From the NCBI RefSeq assembly GCF_051106095.1, contig NC_135788.1:38464001-38528000 (forward strand): 64,000 nt of DNA. The letters are read 5' to 3'. This DNA is from Pogona vitticeps (lineage: Eukaryota > Chordata > Lepidosauria > Squamata > Agamidae). A program made the translations under genes and the position numbers. Below the pieces are notes generated by a model. The model ran no database searches, had not been told where the DNA came from, and saw only the letters and a list, made by a program, of their open reading frames with translations. Below are positions 48,201-56,318 of this stretch, one piece after another. Each line of letters begins with the position of its first letter. Within the stretch, counting starts at the first letter, position 1.

Positions 48201-50024
48201 GATTTATTTGGCTGTGGCATGACCAAATATTCTTAACATTCCAGAAACATATCCTTGATTTGACATCTGCATTTCCTGGAAAGATTTCTTGCAATTTCCA
48301 TGTTACTCAGCAAAGTTCACCCATCTGTGAGAAACTTCAGCCTTACATCAAGGGTGGGTACTGTTGTGATGCATAAAAAGATTGAAAGCTGTGGTGGCAT
48401 TGCAGATTATGACTAGAATGTTAAGTTAAAGGAGATGTAACTAAACTTGTATTTTCATATGCAGTTAGATCCAGAAATAATTGGACACGGACACAGTTTT
48501 CATCATTCTGGCTCTGTACACCACCACAATGGATTTGAAATTAAACAACCAATATGTAATTGAAGTGCAGACTCATCTTTAATTCCCAAGGGGTTGAACA
48601 AAAATATTGTATGAAATGTTTAGGAATTGCATACACAGTCTCCTTATTTCAGGGGCTCAAATGTTATTGGACAGATTAACACAGTTATAAATAAAATGTT
48701 CATTTTTAATACTTTTTAAAGAATCCTTTGTAGGCAATGACTGCTTGAGGTCTGGAACGTATGGACATCACTGAATGCTGGGTTTCCTCCTTTGTGATGT
48801 TTTGCCAAGCCTTTGCCTTTAGTTGTTGTTTGTTCATGGGTCTTTCTGCCTTAAGGTTGGCCTTCATCAAGTGAAATGCATGCTCGATCAGGTTGAGATC
48901 AGGTGATTGACTCAGCCATTGGAGAATATTCCACTTCTTTGCCTTGAAAAACTCCTGGGTTACTTTTGCAATATGTTTGGGTCATTGTCCATCTGTAAAG
49001 TGAAGCACCATCCAATCAATTTCGCTGAGCAGACAATATATACACCTCAGAATTAATCTGACTGCTTCCGTCTTCTGTCACATCATGAATAAACACTAGT
49101 GATGCAGTGCCATTGGAAGCCATGCATGCCCATGCCATCATACTGCCTGCACCGTGTTTTACAGATGATGTAATATGCTTCAGATCATGAGACGTTTCAA
49201 GCCTTCGCCATACTTTTTCCTTCCCATCATTCTGTTACAGGTTGATCTTAGTTTCATCTGTCCAAAGATGTTCCAGAACCAAGCTGGGTTTTAATTTTTT
49301 TGACAAAGTATAAAACTTAATTCAGTGTCCAATTATTTCTGAACCTAACTGTATAATAAAAAGTCTTGAGCCGGAAAGATGATGGGTCCATTCCAGTCCT
49401 ATGCATGGTTACTCAAAATCTCAGGTGAATTTTCACTGATTTCAAACTAAGCAAAGATATCACACACAGAAATACTGACTTTTGAATACATTGGGGCAGT
49501 TTCTCTGTTACTATATCAGTGCTTTTAGTTGCTCCAAATTCTTTTTCTAGAGCTTATTTCTTCTTTAGAAAGATGTCCTTCCCTTCCAGTTTTATTTATT
49601 TACCTTGGTATTACCTAGCTTAAAAGTATGTGTGGTTTTGTTTCCCTTTCTGTTATACCACAGAGACAACCTCTTCAAACTCTTCCTGGGATTCTGCAGG
49701 GTGAGGTTGGCAGAGGGTGGAGATTACCATTATACTGTTAATAAGAACAGGCTTCTAAAGAAAATGGTAAATTTAATAGTGCACACTGTCCCAAATAGCT
49801 GAAACTTGTTTTATTTTCTTAAGTGAATTTTTAAGATAATTTTTCTTGCCTCCATGTATTTTTTAATAGAAGGAAGATTGTGTGGAAATGATCTAGAAAA
49901 ATGCATCTCCAAGGATACTTTGTGGTATATCTGTGGTCCACCCCCAATGATAGAATTCATCTCTGAACTGCTGGAAAACCTTGGTGTGGCTCAAAAGAAT
50001 ATTTTCTTTGAGAAATGGTGGTAG
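18113..50024 (+). CDS. OXNAD1: OXNAD1, oxidoreductase NAD-binding domain-containing protein 1 (whole coding span, 7 exons)
   Basis: Seven coding exons (18113-18231, 27032-27095, 30491-30597, 40580-40721, 46846-47088, 48245-48353, 49870-50024) join in frame to 312 codons plus stop, exactly the human length. The fold is of the ferredoxin-NADP reductase type: a flavin-binding barrel with GGFSICSSP (about residues 109-117), then a nucleotide-binding half with GGVGINP (177-183), CGPPPM (283-288) and the C-terminal FEKWW (308-312). The first 35 or so residues are hydrophobic with several Arg and few acids, consistent with a mitochondrial targeting peptide. Substrate and partner are not established for this family. 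Introns are 1.2 to 10 kb and repeat-rich. All junctions are GT..AG and no coding lesion is seen. Confidence 0.96.
18315..19416. mobile_element. Long Tigger/pogo-like MITE with internal palindromes
   Basis: Ends CAGTGGTGCCTCGCAAGACG and ATGCGGGGCACCACTG, flanked by TA. At 1.1 kb it is longer than most copies. The extra length is GC-rich sequence in repeated inverted blocks, for example AGCACTTCGGAGGCTTTTCC facing GGAAAAGCCTCCAAAGT, and a foldback of about 100 bases per arm centred near 18990. Short frames inside are not genes. Confidence 0.72.
20008..20356. mobile_element. C(C/T)GTATTTTTCCATGTATAA MITE
   Basis: Left CTGTATTTTTCCATGTATAA and right TTATAAATGGAAAAATACGG are inverted and flanked by TA. 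A sibling, more diverged, is at 42768-43122. Confidence 0.7.
21569..21824 (-). repeat. tRNA-derived SINE with (AAAT)n tail
   Basis: On the minus strand: head GAGCCTCATGGCGCAGTGGT, B box GGGGTTCAAATCCCAGG, body GTACCCAGCTTGCTGGG, tail GGGGCGGTATATAAGTCCAA followed by AATA repeats. Nearly full length. A second copy is split at 37797-39880. Confidence 0.8.
23577..24300 (+). mobile_element. L1-type LINE, 5'-truncated 3' end
   Basis: The frame around 23729-24100 has THE L1 ORF2 C-terminal look: a CWKCK word just before and [16 protein letters not shown], the zinc-knuckle-like end of L1-type ORF2. An untranslated tail ends in GAAATAAAATATATATAAAA. It sits inside BovB. Confidence 0.7.
24301..24999 (+). 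mobile_element. Penelope-like element 3' fragment (GIY-YIG end)
   Basis: The frame reads GVYQIPC, then [33 protein letters not shown] and [13 protein letters not shown]. These are the GIY-YIG endonuclease words of Penelope-like elements. The 3' end carries GAAGATGCCGGCCAAAGAGA, shared with 1531-1614. It directly abuts the L1 tail and ends where BovB resumes. Confidence 0.8.
26073..26476. mobile_element. Tigger/pogo-like MITE, 'cgcatagcgac' subfamily
   Basis: CAGTAGTGCCTCGCTTGACA at the left and TTAAGCGGGGCATGACTG at the right, flanked by TA. Contains CGGCCATTTTTGGG and two further GCCATTTTGA words, like the copies at 4806 and 37917. Confidence 0.75.
27032..27095 (+). CDS. OXNAD1: OXNAD1 coding exon 2
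   Basis: Sixty-four bases after TTTAAAG, completing a split Gly codon and reading [21 protein letters not shown]. This lines up with the linker between presequence and barrel in vertebrate OXNAD1 (MKSK...DHMERTA). The donor GTTGGT is weaker than usual but the reading continues in phase into exon 3. Confidence 0.92.
27780..27847 (+). mobile_element. Short BovB fragment
   Basis: CTTCCTGAAGGAAATCAACC and TGAGTGCTCACTGGAAGGAC match the BovB 3' coding region also seen at 25600-25660 and 28378. Both ends are abrupt. Confidence 0.6.
28372..28657 (+). mobile_element. BovB LINE 3' end, 5'-truncated
   Basis: An open frame runs [33 protein letters not shown], then [18 protein letters not shown], ending near the family tail ACTTAATGATTAAACAACAA. 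It is less decayed than the 25.6 kb copy. The BovB C-terminus is non-essential without the upstream reverse transcriptase, so this is a dead insert. Confidence 0.82.
29575..29866 (+). repeat. Retroposon 3' end plus (TTG)n microsatellite
   Basis: TTTATTTAAAATGTTTTTTA, CCTTTAAAAGGACCCAGGGT is the tail word of a LINE-derived repeat also near 12127 and 36290. From 29789 a TTG repeat with GAC and GAT variants leads into (CAG)4. Confidence 0.55.
30103..30324. mobile_element. Foldback MITE, 'gaaatcctattgc' family
   Basis: Left arm about 30103-30154 (GAAATCCTATTGCTTAACAG, then TATAACTTTCAGCCTGTTCC) is the reverse complement of the right arm about 30272-30324 (GGAATGGACTGAAAGTTACA, then GCTAAGCAACGAGACTTCAA), roughly 80 percent alike over 52 bases. 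The left word recurs alone at 20968 and 34975. Confidence 0.6.
30491..30597 (+). CDS. OXNAD1: OXNAD1 coding exon 3
   Basis: Starts after CTTTCAG and ends at TG|GTAAGT inside a Trp codon. It encodes [13 protein letters not shown] through [10 protein letters not shown], the first strands of the flavin-binding barrel, including the FKAGQW motif shared with other ferredoxin-reductase-like enzymes. Confidence 0.95.
31240..31578 (+). repeat. Sauria-type tRNA SINE with target-site duplication
   Basis: Head GGTGGCGCTGCGGGTTAAAC (A-box-like), then GACGGAGTGAGCCCCCATCA, AATAAATAGGTACCACTATG, CTGGCCACGCGACCACGG, and GAGATGAGC-like and CAGACACGACTGGACCAAAT words, ending in GAACCTTTACCTTTT. These are signature words of the squamate Sauria SINE. 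It is flanked by a 12-base duplication, TAAGTATTGTCA at 31228-31239 and TAAGCATTGTCA at 31579-31590, one mismatch apart. Confidence 0.82.
35862..35998 (+). repeat. LINE/SINE 3' tail with (AAAT)n
   Basis: GTAAGCCGCTCCGAGTAGAC, ATGGTCTAGAGGGGCGGCGT and AAATCAAATAAATAAATAAA. Same tail as 53066-53142 and 17287-17372. Confidence 0.6.
36262..36335 (+). repeat. (GTTA)n microsatellite and LINE-derived tail
   Basis: Six GTTA units followed by GTCCACCTTTCTCCTTGTAA and AGGACCCAAGGTAGCTTAAA, the same tail word as 29610. Confidence 0.6.
37225..37555. mobile_element. CpG-rich hAT-like MITE with internal short repeats
   Basis: Left GGGTCCCCAAGCCCAGTCCG and right AAAAAGGTTGGGGACTGG form imperfect inverted ends. 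The middle is built of near-repeats of about 20-25 bases, such as GTGGGCGTGTCATGCTTGC, GGTGTGTCGTGCTTACGG and their reverse complements (CACCTGCGAGCATGAC). Frames across it on both strands are artefacts. Confidence 0.5.
37917..39814. mobile_element. Tigger/pogo-like MITE with a 9 x 123-bp tandem array
   Basis: Ends CAGTGGTGCCCCGCATAGCG and TATGCGAGGCACCACTG, flanked by TA. Inner flanks resemble the short 'cgcatagcgac' MITEs (GGCAGCCATTTTCG, GCGTTCCTAATGGGC). At 1.9 kb it is four to five times longer than those copies because of the array at 38381-39507. It carries no transposase. It sits in a SINE in OXNAD1 intron 4. Confidence 0.8.
38381..39507. repeat. 123-bp minisatellite, nine copies plus a partial
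   Basis: GCTGAGGGG starts at 38381, 38504, 38627, 38750 and every 123 bases to 39488. Each unit has arms GGAACAGCTGAGGGGCGG and CCGCCCCTCAGCTGTTCC around a 17-20 base loop, so each can fold into a hairpin. A second, shorter palindrome (GGGCTGC...GCAGCCC) lies in the other half. Because 123 = 3 x 41 and the unit lacks stops in several frames, open frames of 337 to 454 codons arise on both strands. Unit differences are mostly single bases. Confidence 0.95.
40580..40721 (+). CDS. OXNAD1: OXNAD1 coding exon 4
   Basis: Begins after CCCCTTAG and ends at CAG|GTATCT. It encodes [20 protein letters not shown], which holds the flavin-contacting loop (residues about 109-117), and ends at HWVHTQ. It follows the longest intron, about 10 kb, which contains the amplified MITE. 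Confidence 0.96.
42445..42690 (+). mobile_element. 'aaaataagccct' MITE, right end missing
   Basis: CCTGTTTTCCCGAAAATAGG at the left after TA, repeats of AAAATAAGCCC, and near the right GGAGCAAAAATTAATAT. Related families end in the inverse of the left terminus; here that end is gone. Confidence 0.6.
42768..43122. mobile_element. CCGTATTTTTCC-type MITE, diverged
   Basis: Right end CATCTTATAAACGGAAAAAT before GTGG/TA. Left ACACTTTTTCCTTAAATAAT matches the inner left part of 20008-20356. Between them is a foldback built on CTTTCATGGCTGCTT / AAGCAGCCATGAAAG (about 42940-43010). Confidence 0.6.
43495..43878. mobile_element. Foldback MITE with 40-bp near-perfect arms
   Basis: The arm 43495-43534 (GTAAATCAAACATGGATCCC, then AACTGTTCTGAGCAGAGTTC) is the reverse complement of 43839-43878 with one mismatch. 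Weaker pairing continues inward. The centre carries the palindromic CTGAATCAATGG ... CCATTGATTCAG word. No coding. Confidence 0.75.
43889..46041 (+). mobile_element. DIRS-like retroelement fossil, internally deleted
   Basis: The ends are inverted repeats of about 130 bases: ACACAAATGGGTTAGACTGC on the left is matched in reverse by the right end (GTGGATTCACAGAGGACCAC, CTATGGTTACAGGTAAGTAA). An internal block near 45744-45796 is the reverse complement of the right terminus, as in the internal complementary region of DIRS elements. A gag-like segment (about 44270-44990) begins with a Cys/His motif ([15 protein letters not shown]) and is Ser/Pro/Lys-rich. I see no reverse transcriptase or tyrosine recombinase region, so it is a broken, non-autonomous copy. 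Age is moderate to old, judging from arm divergence. Confidence 0.65.
46822..46842 (+). repeat. (CTC)n run in the OXNAD1 exon 5 acceptor tract
   Basis: Six CTC units followed by CTGTAG, the splice acceptor. The microsatellite itself is the polypyrimidine tract. Confidence 0.9.
46846..47088 (+). CDS. OXNAD1: OXNAD1 coding exon 5
   Basis: Eighty-one codons, phase 0 on both sides, from CTLDSEV to STDELLFR. It holds [17 protein letters not shown], the pyrophosphate-binding loop of the NAD(P)-binding half, and FYFDPQPAD before it. The acceptor's polypyrimidine tract is a CTC trinucleotide run. The donor is GG|GTAGGT. Confidence 0.97.
47089..48244 (+). other. OXNAD1 intron 6
   Basis: 1.16 kb with half of a palindromic MITE (about 47410-47475, GACTACAGGTCCCAGAATCA) and the SINE 47751-47956. 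Confidence 0.9.
47751..47956 (+). repeat. tRNA-derived SINE
   Basis: GCTGGATAGTTCAGTGATTT head, GGTTGGGAATTCAATTCC B box, AGAAGAAGGGAATGGTAAAC and tail CATTATAAGTGAGAATTT. Same family as 6171-6392. Confidence 0.7.
48245..48353 (+). CDS. OXNAD1: OXNAD1 coding exon 6
   Basis: Starts after ACATTCCAG and ends at G|GTGGGT after 36 codons plus one base. It reads [20 protein letters not shown] through QPYIK, matching the family segment between the GGVGINP loop and the C-terminal CGPPPM. Confidence 0.95.
48354..49869 (+). other. OXNAD1 intron 7
   Basis: 1.5 kb, mostly occupied by the Tc1-like transposon. 49360-49869 shows nothing recognisable. Confidence 0.9.
48462..49351 (-). mobile_element. Tc1-like DNA transposon, shortened
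   Basis: TIRs CAGTTAGATCCAGAAATAAT (left) and AATTATTTCTGAACCTAACTG (right, one word split), TA at the right. The minus strand encodes transposase words: [20 protein letters not shown], then [19 protein letters not shown] and [11 protein letters not shown], the D..D34E catalytic part of Tc1 transposases, with frame changes upstream. At 890 bases it lacks the N-terminal DNA-binding region of a 1.3-1.6 kb element, so it is dead. Confidence 0.88.
49870..50024 (+). CDS. OXNAD1: OXNAD1 last coding exon with stop
   Basis: Starts after TTTTAATAG, completes a split Glu codon and reads [20 protein letters not shown], then CGPPPM and the terminal FEKWW before TAG. CGPPPM lies beside the nicotinamide site in ferredoxin-reductase-like enzymes, and FEKWW is the conserved end of OXNAD1. 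Confidence 0.96.
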
Positions 50025-50248
50025 CATATGGCAGCAGTTCTTCAGCAGAAAACTGAAATGAAGATAATGGAAGATCGAGATAACTATACGTAGATGAACG
50101 ATGAGACTTTACAGAAAGTAAAAACTGTTATTTGCCAAAATGTGATCTTTCTGTATTAAATAATGTAACTTATTTTTAAATTTTAATTGAATTCTTGATT
50201 AAAGTATATTATGTAAACAGGGCAGACTCACTAAGATATAACTTTTAC

Positions 50249-50254
50249 AATAAA
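50249..50254 (+). promoter_or_regulatory. OXNAD1 polyadenylation signal
   Basis: AATAAA 225 bases after the OXNAD1 stop, followed within 30 bases by a T-rich stretch. It is the first canonical hexamer downstream, so it is the likely 3' end signal. Confidence 0.65.
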
Positions 50255-52640
50255 ATATATTTCATTAAGCATTTTGTCAGGGTTTTTTATTATATATTTA
50301 TCTTATTACATGTGTTTTTGAGGCATAAAAATACAAACTGAAATCTAAGGAGTAGGGAACTCTCCTCATGCTGAAGGCATAGACCTATTTTCTTTTAAAG
50401 TGGTTTCTTGTCTTTTTAGCAGTGAAGAACTGTTGCAGTGAGATCAACAAATGAAGGTGTGACTGAACATTCTAGTCAGTTAGTTGGATCTAGATTTAGG
50501 CACATGTAAACGGTAGAGGACTTTCTGCCTTTGTGGCAGTTCCTGAAAGATGCTTGTGAGGGAAGATGAGAGTTTAGTCCAACCTGTCTGGAGGGCACCA
50601 GAGAAGGAAAGGCTATCCTAACATGGCACCATATAAATCAAGTGAGTTTTGTCACTCACATAGGTTCACCTTTGGACACAACTTGTTCTTTTCCCCTTTT
50701 TTGCTGCCACCAGAGGATATTATCCTCACTATATCAATTATGAATCTCACACTCTTGCTGCCAAATAGAACAAGGTTTATTTATGGATTAGTAAGTAAAC
50801 CACAGAAGGAAAATCATGGATGTTCTATTATCTTTCATTCAATAAATGTGGATTTGATTACATGTAAGATTGCTTGTATTCATTTACTTTAATCAAGATC
50901 TCAATATACAGTATTCTGCCTGTCTATGTACTTCTAATTCCTTTTAACTCTTTAATATTCTCTAACACACCAACTGTCCAATATCTTGTCTAAACACAGT
51001 CTTCTCCCTAACTCTCCCACTTCTATTCCCTCTCTCCCTAACTGCCTCCCTGGCTCTCCCAGTTCTCCTGACTCCACCCCTTCTGTTCTGTCATAGGCTC
51101 ATGCTCTAGAGCTCTAAAATGACTGATGAGAGTGACGTGTGGGCTGTCCGCCACAGATGGCTAATTTAAATACTTTACCATTATATAGCCATTACCATTT
51201 TGAACTGATTATGTAAAAAAAAATCTTGAGGTTACCAAAAGGTGCTAAATAATTTAGAAAATGATAGATTTATTAATATATGTCTATATGATTGCCACAT
51301 AATTGGGAGGACAACAGCAGGATAAGGATGTTGCTTATGAATTTGGTAATTCTGAGCCACAGGATGCTGGATCAGATTGGACTTTGTCTGATCTAGTGGC
51401 ATTCTCAAGAACTTGGGAAACTAGAATCTTGTCAGCCAGCCTGAACACAAGAAAAGTAACTTCCTAAGCTGTTGTTTTATAGACCTGGTGAAGTCATCAT
51501 AATAAATACAGCAAGAAATCACAATAGTAAAATCACTTTTTAAAAAATAGGTGGGATTTTAAAAAATATAATATTGTTGAAGACCTTGACATCAAACTAC
51601 TAGAATGGTACATACGTCTCTGTAGAATCAATTTCTTGTATTTTTAATGTGAGTTCACTACTGTAACTTCTTGTTTCATTTATCATGTTTTGCTTATAAC
51701 TTAAGTTGGAATAGATCAAACATTAGCTATAGTATTGCCAGGTCAGAAGCATCCCATTCCCTGAGATTTTAGGACCAAAAGCAGAGGTGAGGTGGTTGGC
51801 AATGGCACAGGAATGAGGCAGGTAAGATGTGGAAGTGTCCAACTAATCAAGGAAAACTGGCATGCAGATGATCCAGGTAAAAGGGCCCATAATTTCTAGT
51901 AAAACCCAGCTAACCAGGTTATGATGAGCAAATGGAATCTTTCTTCAGCAACTGGCAAAGCTGCAAGACATGCCTAGCAGCTGTAATGGTTGTTGTCATT
52001 CCTGTGAGGGTTCACATCTTCCATTGAATTATCTGTCACCTACATGACCTGGTGGAGTTTCCCTGGTGCAGTTCTGCTGCTTAAGCTTTTCAGAAGCTCA
52101 CAATCAGTGCAAAGTAAGTCCCCTTCCCCAGGTATACGTGACTTGTGACATTGGTGCTTCGCTTCCTGAAGGTACAACTTTTGTCCAGAATTTTGAGACT
52201 AAATTCTTGGAGAATTTTCCCCCACTTCATGTGTATTGATGATACCAGTTTTCCATTGCTGTTTGAAACCATCTCCAGAGTGCTTGCTGTTCTTTTCACT
52301 TTTGTACTGGTGGCAGAGCTCAGGCAGCAAGAGCTTTTCCAGTCAATCTAGCATTATTCTGCTTGAAATTTGTTTTTTATCCAGCAGATCATTTCTAAGG
52401 CTGTCTCGAGATTTGTAAAATAGTGTTTTTTAAAGGGTATTTATTTTCTAAAGTAGATTAGTAGTGGCTGTCTAGTGCCCTCAGAACCTTTCAATTTAGT
52501 GCTAATCTGCTGAAGCAAACAAAAGATCCAACAAATAGTATCACTTTAAAAGGGTCATAATAGATTTCTTCAAGCTTTTTGAAAGACTGTGAACTGCTGA
52601 TTTCTTAAGAGAAGTAGGTTAGTATGGACAGAGATTTGAG
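50255..52640. other. Intergenic, OXNAD1 downstream (50255-52640)
   Basis: AT-rich tail-to-tail interval. Only short unsupported frames and no clear repeat. Confidence 0.5.
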
Positions 52641-52659
52641 TGAGAGCTGTCCTTTAGAG

Positions 52660-52795
52660 CACTGGTTCTTAACCTTGAGTTACTCAGGAGTTTTGGACTG
52701 CAACTCCCAGAAGCCTTCACCACCAGCTGTGCTGACTGGGGTTTCTGGGAGTTGCAGTTCAAAAGCATCCGAATAACAAAGGTTAAGAACCACTG
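52660..52795. mobile_element. Palindromic hAT-type MITE (first of a tandem pair)
   Basis: 136 bases from CACTGGTTCTTAACC to GGTTAAGAACCACTG. Both sides carry the 8-base duplication CTTTAGAG (52652-52659, 52796-52803), typical of hAT. The middle has AACTCCCAGAAGCCTTCACC and its mirror. Confidence 0.8.
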
Positions 52796-52803
52796 CTTTA
52801 GAG

Positions 52804-52939
52804 CAATGGTTCCCAACCTTGGGTCCCCAGATGTTCTTGGACTACAGCTCCCAGAAGCCTTCACTACTAGCTGTTCTGGTCAGGATTTCTGGGAAATATA
52901 GTTTAAGAACATCTGGGGCCCCAAAGTTGGGGGCCACTG
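52804..52939. mobile_element. Palindromic hAT-type MITE (second of a tandem pair)
   Basis: Also 136 bases, CAATGGTTCCCAACCTTGGG to AAGTTGGGGGCCACTG, flanked by the same CTTTAGAG (52796-52803 and 52940-52947). It belongs to the TTGGGTCCCCAGATGTTCTT subfamily, unlike its neighbour. Confidence 0.8.
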
Positions 52940-53065
52940 CTTTAGAGGCACTAACCAGCACAAAGGGGGAAAGTAACAAATGTTCCATCTGGATGAGCCA
53001 AGATGAATCTCAGTTGTGACACCTGCTGGATTAATTCTCTATACCAGAATTGGATGAATTCTGTA

Positions 53066-53142
53066 ACCGCCCAGAGTAGACCCTTGGTCTAGATGGGCGG
53101 GATAAACATCTCATAAATAAATAAATAAATAAATAAATAAAA
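53066..53142 (+). repeat. Retroposon 3' tail with (AAAT)n
   Basis: ACCGCCCAGAGTAGACCCTT, TGGTCTAGATGGGCGGGATA, then ATAAATAAATAAATAAAT. Confidence 0.65.
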
Positions 53143-53572
53143 TACCATCCAGTTCATGGCAGGAGAATTAGACCCTAAAGCAAAATAATTATAATATATT
53201 GTGTGGGATGTTGTCCTTGCACAGGTTTGCCTAAAACATTATCAGTAGTGCTTCTATGGTTGAAACCAGTTTTGTAATTAAACCAGTTTTCTGTAATTAA
53301 AGATTTCTTGCTCCCATCTCTCAGCACCCTAGTAGTAACAGGGATTACATGAGAGCTCTAAGGTCCCATTAGACAGAAGAGACAGAAGTAAGAAGTTTGT
53401 AATTTCTAAAGAATTTCTCCTGCTGATGATATCAGCAGCAGCCCTACATGGCATAAATTACAGAACAGGATTCCAGCCATTATGTAAACTGTTATAATCA
53501 CTCTGAAAACCTACAAGTAATACACAGAATGGAGGTACAGTATTGTATTAGGTTACATGTGTAACTCTTTTG

Positions 53573-54432
53573 CCCCAGCAGTTAGAGAGACTGCCTGCTA
53601 AGGTATAGTACTGCTCTATGCTTTTTAAAAACTGTTCTTGGTATTTTTGCAGTGTGATTTTTGGCTGGGGGGTTTATGTTTCTGTGCTGTGATGGGTCTT
53701 GGGGGGGTTGTCGGTTGGTTGGTTTTTTCTCCCATTTCCGATGGAGTTGGTTGCTTTTGGAGTGTTTTTTCCCATTTCCTATGGGTCTTGAAGGGTTTGT
53801 TTGTTTTTTGGTTCCCCCCCATTTCCCATGGGTCTTGGGGGTTCTGGTTGCTTTTGGGGGTTTTCCCCCATTTTCAATGTGTCTTGCATGCTTCCGTTGC
53901 TTTTTGCTTTGTTCTCTTTGCATTTCTGATCTGCTCCCTTTGATTTCTGTGCATCTCCAACCTTGTCCCTTTATTCTCTGTGCATTTCCAATCTGCTCCG
54001 TTTGTTTGCTTTTGCAATGGGTCCTGCATGCTTACCTTGCTTTTTTTCCCCCCACCCCACTTCAGCCGGAAGGGATTAATCACGTTTCCAATGAGTCTTG
54101 CAGTGATTTTTTTAAATTTTATTTTTGGTGATTTTTTTCTTTGGCCGGAACGGATTACCGTATTTTTCGCTCCATAAGACGCACCTTTCCATAAGACACA
54201 CCAATTTTTAGGAGAAGAAAGCAGGAAAATATAATCTGTTTTCTTCGCTCCATAAGATGCACAGACTTTCCACCCCCCTGTTTTGTGGGGAAAAAGTGCG
54301 TCTTATGGTGCGAAAAATACGGTAATTGCATTTCAGTGCATTCCTATGGGAAAGGGTGCTTCAATTTATGGCTATTTCAAGTTACGACCATCATTCTGGA
54401 ACAGATTATGGTTGTAAATTGAGGCACCACTG
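53573..54432. mobile_element. Tigger/pogo-like MITE, 'cgacttacgaac' subfamily, left end missing
   Basis: The right end GAGGCACCACTG precedes TA. The body (GTATTTTTGCAGTGTGATTT, GGGTTTATGTTTCTGTGCTG, repeated 'cccatttcc.atggg' blocks) matches 56492-56953. The left TIR seen in that copy is absent. It contains the insertion 54158-54322. The G/T-rich frames are not genes. Confidence 0.72.
54158..54322. mobile_element. CCGTATTTTTCGC MITE nested in another MITE
   Basis: Ends CCGTATTTTTCGCTCCATAA and TTATGGTGCGAAAAATACGG, flanked by TA. The uninterrupted site, CTAATTGCATTTCAATGCAT, is visible in the sister copy at about 56871, so the insertion point is exact. Confidence 0.85.
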
Positions 54433-56318
54433 TATCTGGGTCACTTCAGGTCATGTTAGAATTTGGTTAAAGGGCCGTAGCACCGAAGACACATTGTGAG
54501 AACTAACCAGCAATAATTGGATATACTGTACTATAATTCATGAATGTTTGCCGTAATACCCAAGCAGAGGTAATTTTAAAATCTAGAGCAAAAATTTGTT
54601 CTGTCAGAGGTAGTCAACTACTACTCCTTTGAAGCTAGGCATGAAATTACACACCATATATGGTACATCAATGACAGAATTCAGAAATAAACATATATTC
54701 CTCTCCTCCCTCCTGCATCCCATTTTCTGCTTATGCATTTTACCACTCTTGAGCTGATGGAAGACTTAACTAGCAATACATGCTTTCCTCTCTTAGGCTA
54801 TGCAGGGAGAATTTATTTTGATAGCATTAGCTTTCCTTGATTTCAAGTGAGTCAGTATGTCATGTCAGTACCCTAATTTGAGGGGGAGAGGGTATTTAGC
54901 TCAGTGCAAAGCATACAGAGTATGGAGCTCTTGTCAACTCGCATAAATATTGAGGATGCCTTTTTTCTTTGAAATGCCAATTCTGATCTTTTTAAATTCT
55001 CTGAGCTGGAGGGAATTAATCTTCCTGAAAAGGGAGATTATCTGTGACAGGAGCAGTGTCAGGTCTAAAGTGGAACGATAAACCAATGTTCCAGAGTTGC
55101 TCTTTAATACCGTTTCCTTTATCTCTGATTTTTTAAACAGTTGAAAAGAAGATGAAGGACAAATGGTCCTTTCAGGATACAGTAGCACAATTGTGATCCA
55201 TTCCATTGGTGCTTGACCCTGTTCCTGCCCCCCCAGAATGTCAACAAACACACATCTAGGGATCCCTAGGTTTTTTACTGCTGAGTCTTGACCCCTTTAC
55301 CATGCTCTCTCTGCGCTGGCTCTGATGGCCTATATTTAGATGGTCTTGTACTGATGCATGGCTACAGGGACTAAAGCATATCTGTTTAATTGTAGGATGT
55401 CACACGCACTGAACAATTTATAAAATGCTTCAGCATAGGACCCCCTATGAAGAGGTCCCAGATCAAAGCCTGTTAACTGTAGGAAAGATGTTCTACTTTG
55501 TGAATTTCAGTCGTGCTATTGCCAAGATTTTAATAACATGAGCACATCATACAAGGTGCTAAAATTCCCAACAGCCAGCTGGACTATTTCTTCTGAAGAA
55601 AAAAGTCCCTATACAATCATTGCCCTAAATTATATTCTCCAGGCTTCTCAATAACTCAGTAATTTTGCATTGGTGCCTTTACTTATTAACCTTTAGGGAT
55701 TTTTTATGCATCTTAATAGATGCTAAGAGTTGACTGATAAGATTTTTAAAAATAGGACAAAGAAATCTGCAATTAATTTGATGTAAACTGCCTTAATTGA
55801 AAAAGATGCAAGATTATTCACTAGATCTCCAAACAACCTAGCATCACAACTGCTCATTGTCTCACTGGAGCAGAAACTGGTTCAATTGAAAACACACGAA
55901 CTTTGAAGAAATAGTAGGCATTCTGATTCTCATTGAGGTCAAACTCACCAATAAGTCTTTTGAGAACAAAAAAGTATATCCATAGTTTTTTTAAAACACC
56001 AATATTTTGTTTGGCTTTGAGGCAGAGAGAAGAGGCCCCAGCGGGGAGCAGAATGCTTTCTTCATCAGCACCTTCACCAGACCTCAAAGCCGACGGATGG
56101 TGTTCTTTGCCTGAGTGTTGATTCCCCTTCCCTCCCAAAGATTCTCTGAATGTTTTTGTCAACAAAGTAAATTCACAGTCTCTCAGCAAGAGAAACGGGG
56201 GCAAAGATTCTATAGTATTTTATGAAAAGGACACGAAAGTGGTTGGCACATCTCTTTCTGTCATTCTCTCCTCCTGTTTAGAATGCAAGCAAGGTTGCAT
56301 AATCTCAGTAACAGTGTA
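54433..56318. other. Intergenic, no supported feature (54433-56318)
   Basis: AT-rich with short unsupported frames. No repeat recognised. Confidence 0.5.

Noticed and set aside
53638-54177. Phe/Gly-rich frames, possibly membrane protein
   Set aside because: T- and G-rich MITE interior; the same text recurs in the MITE at 56319-56953.
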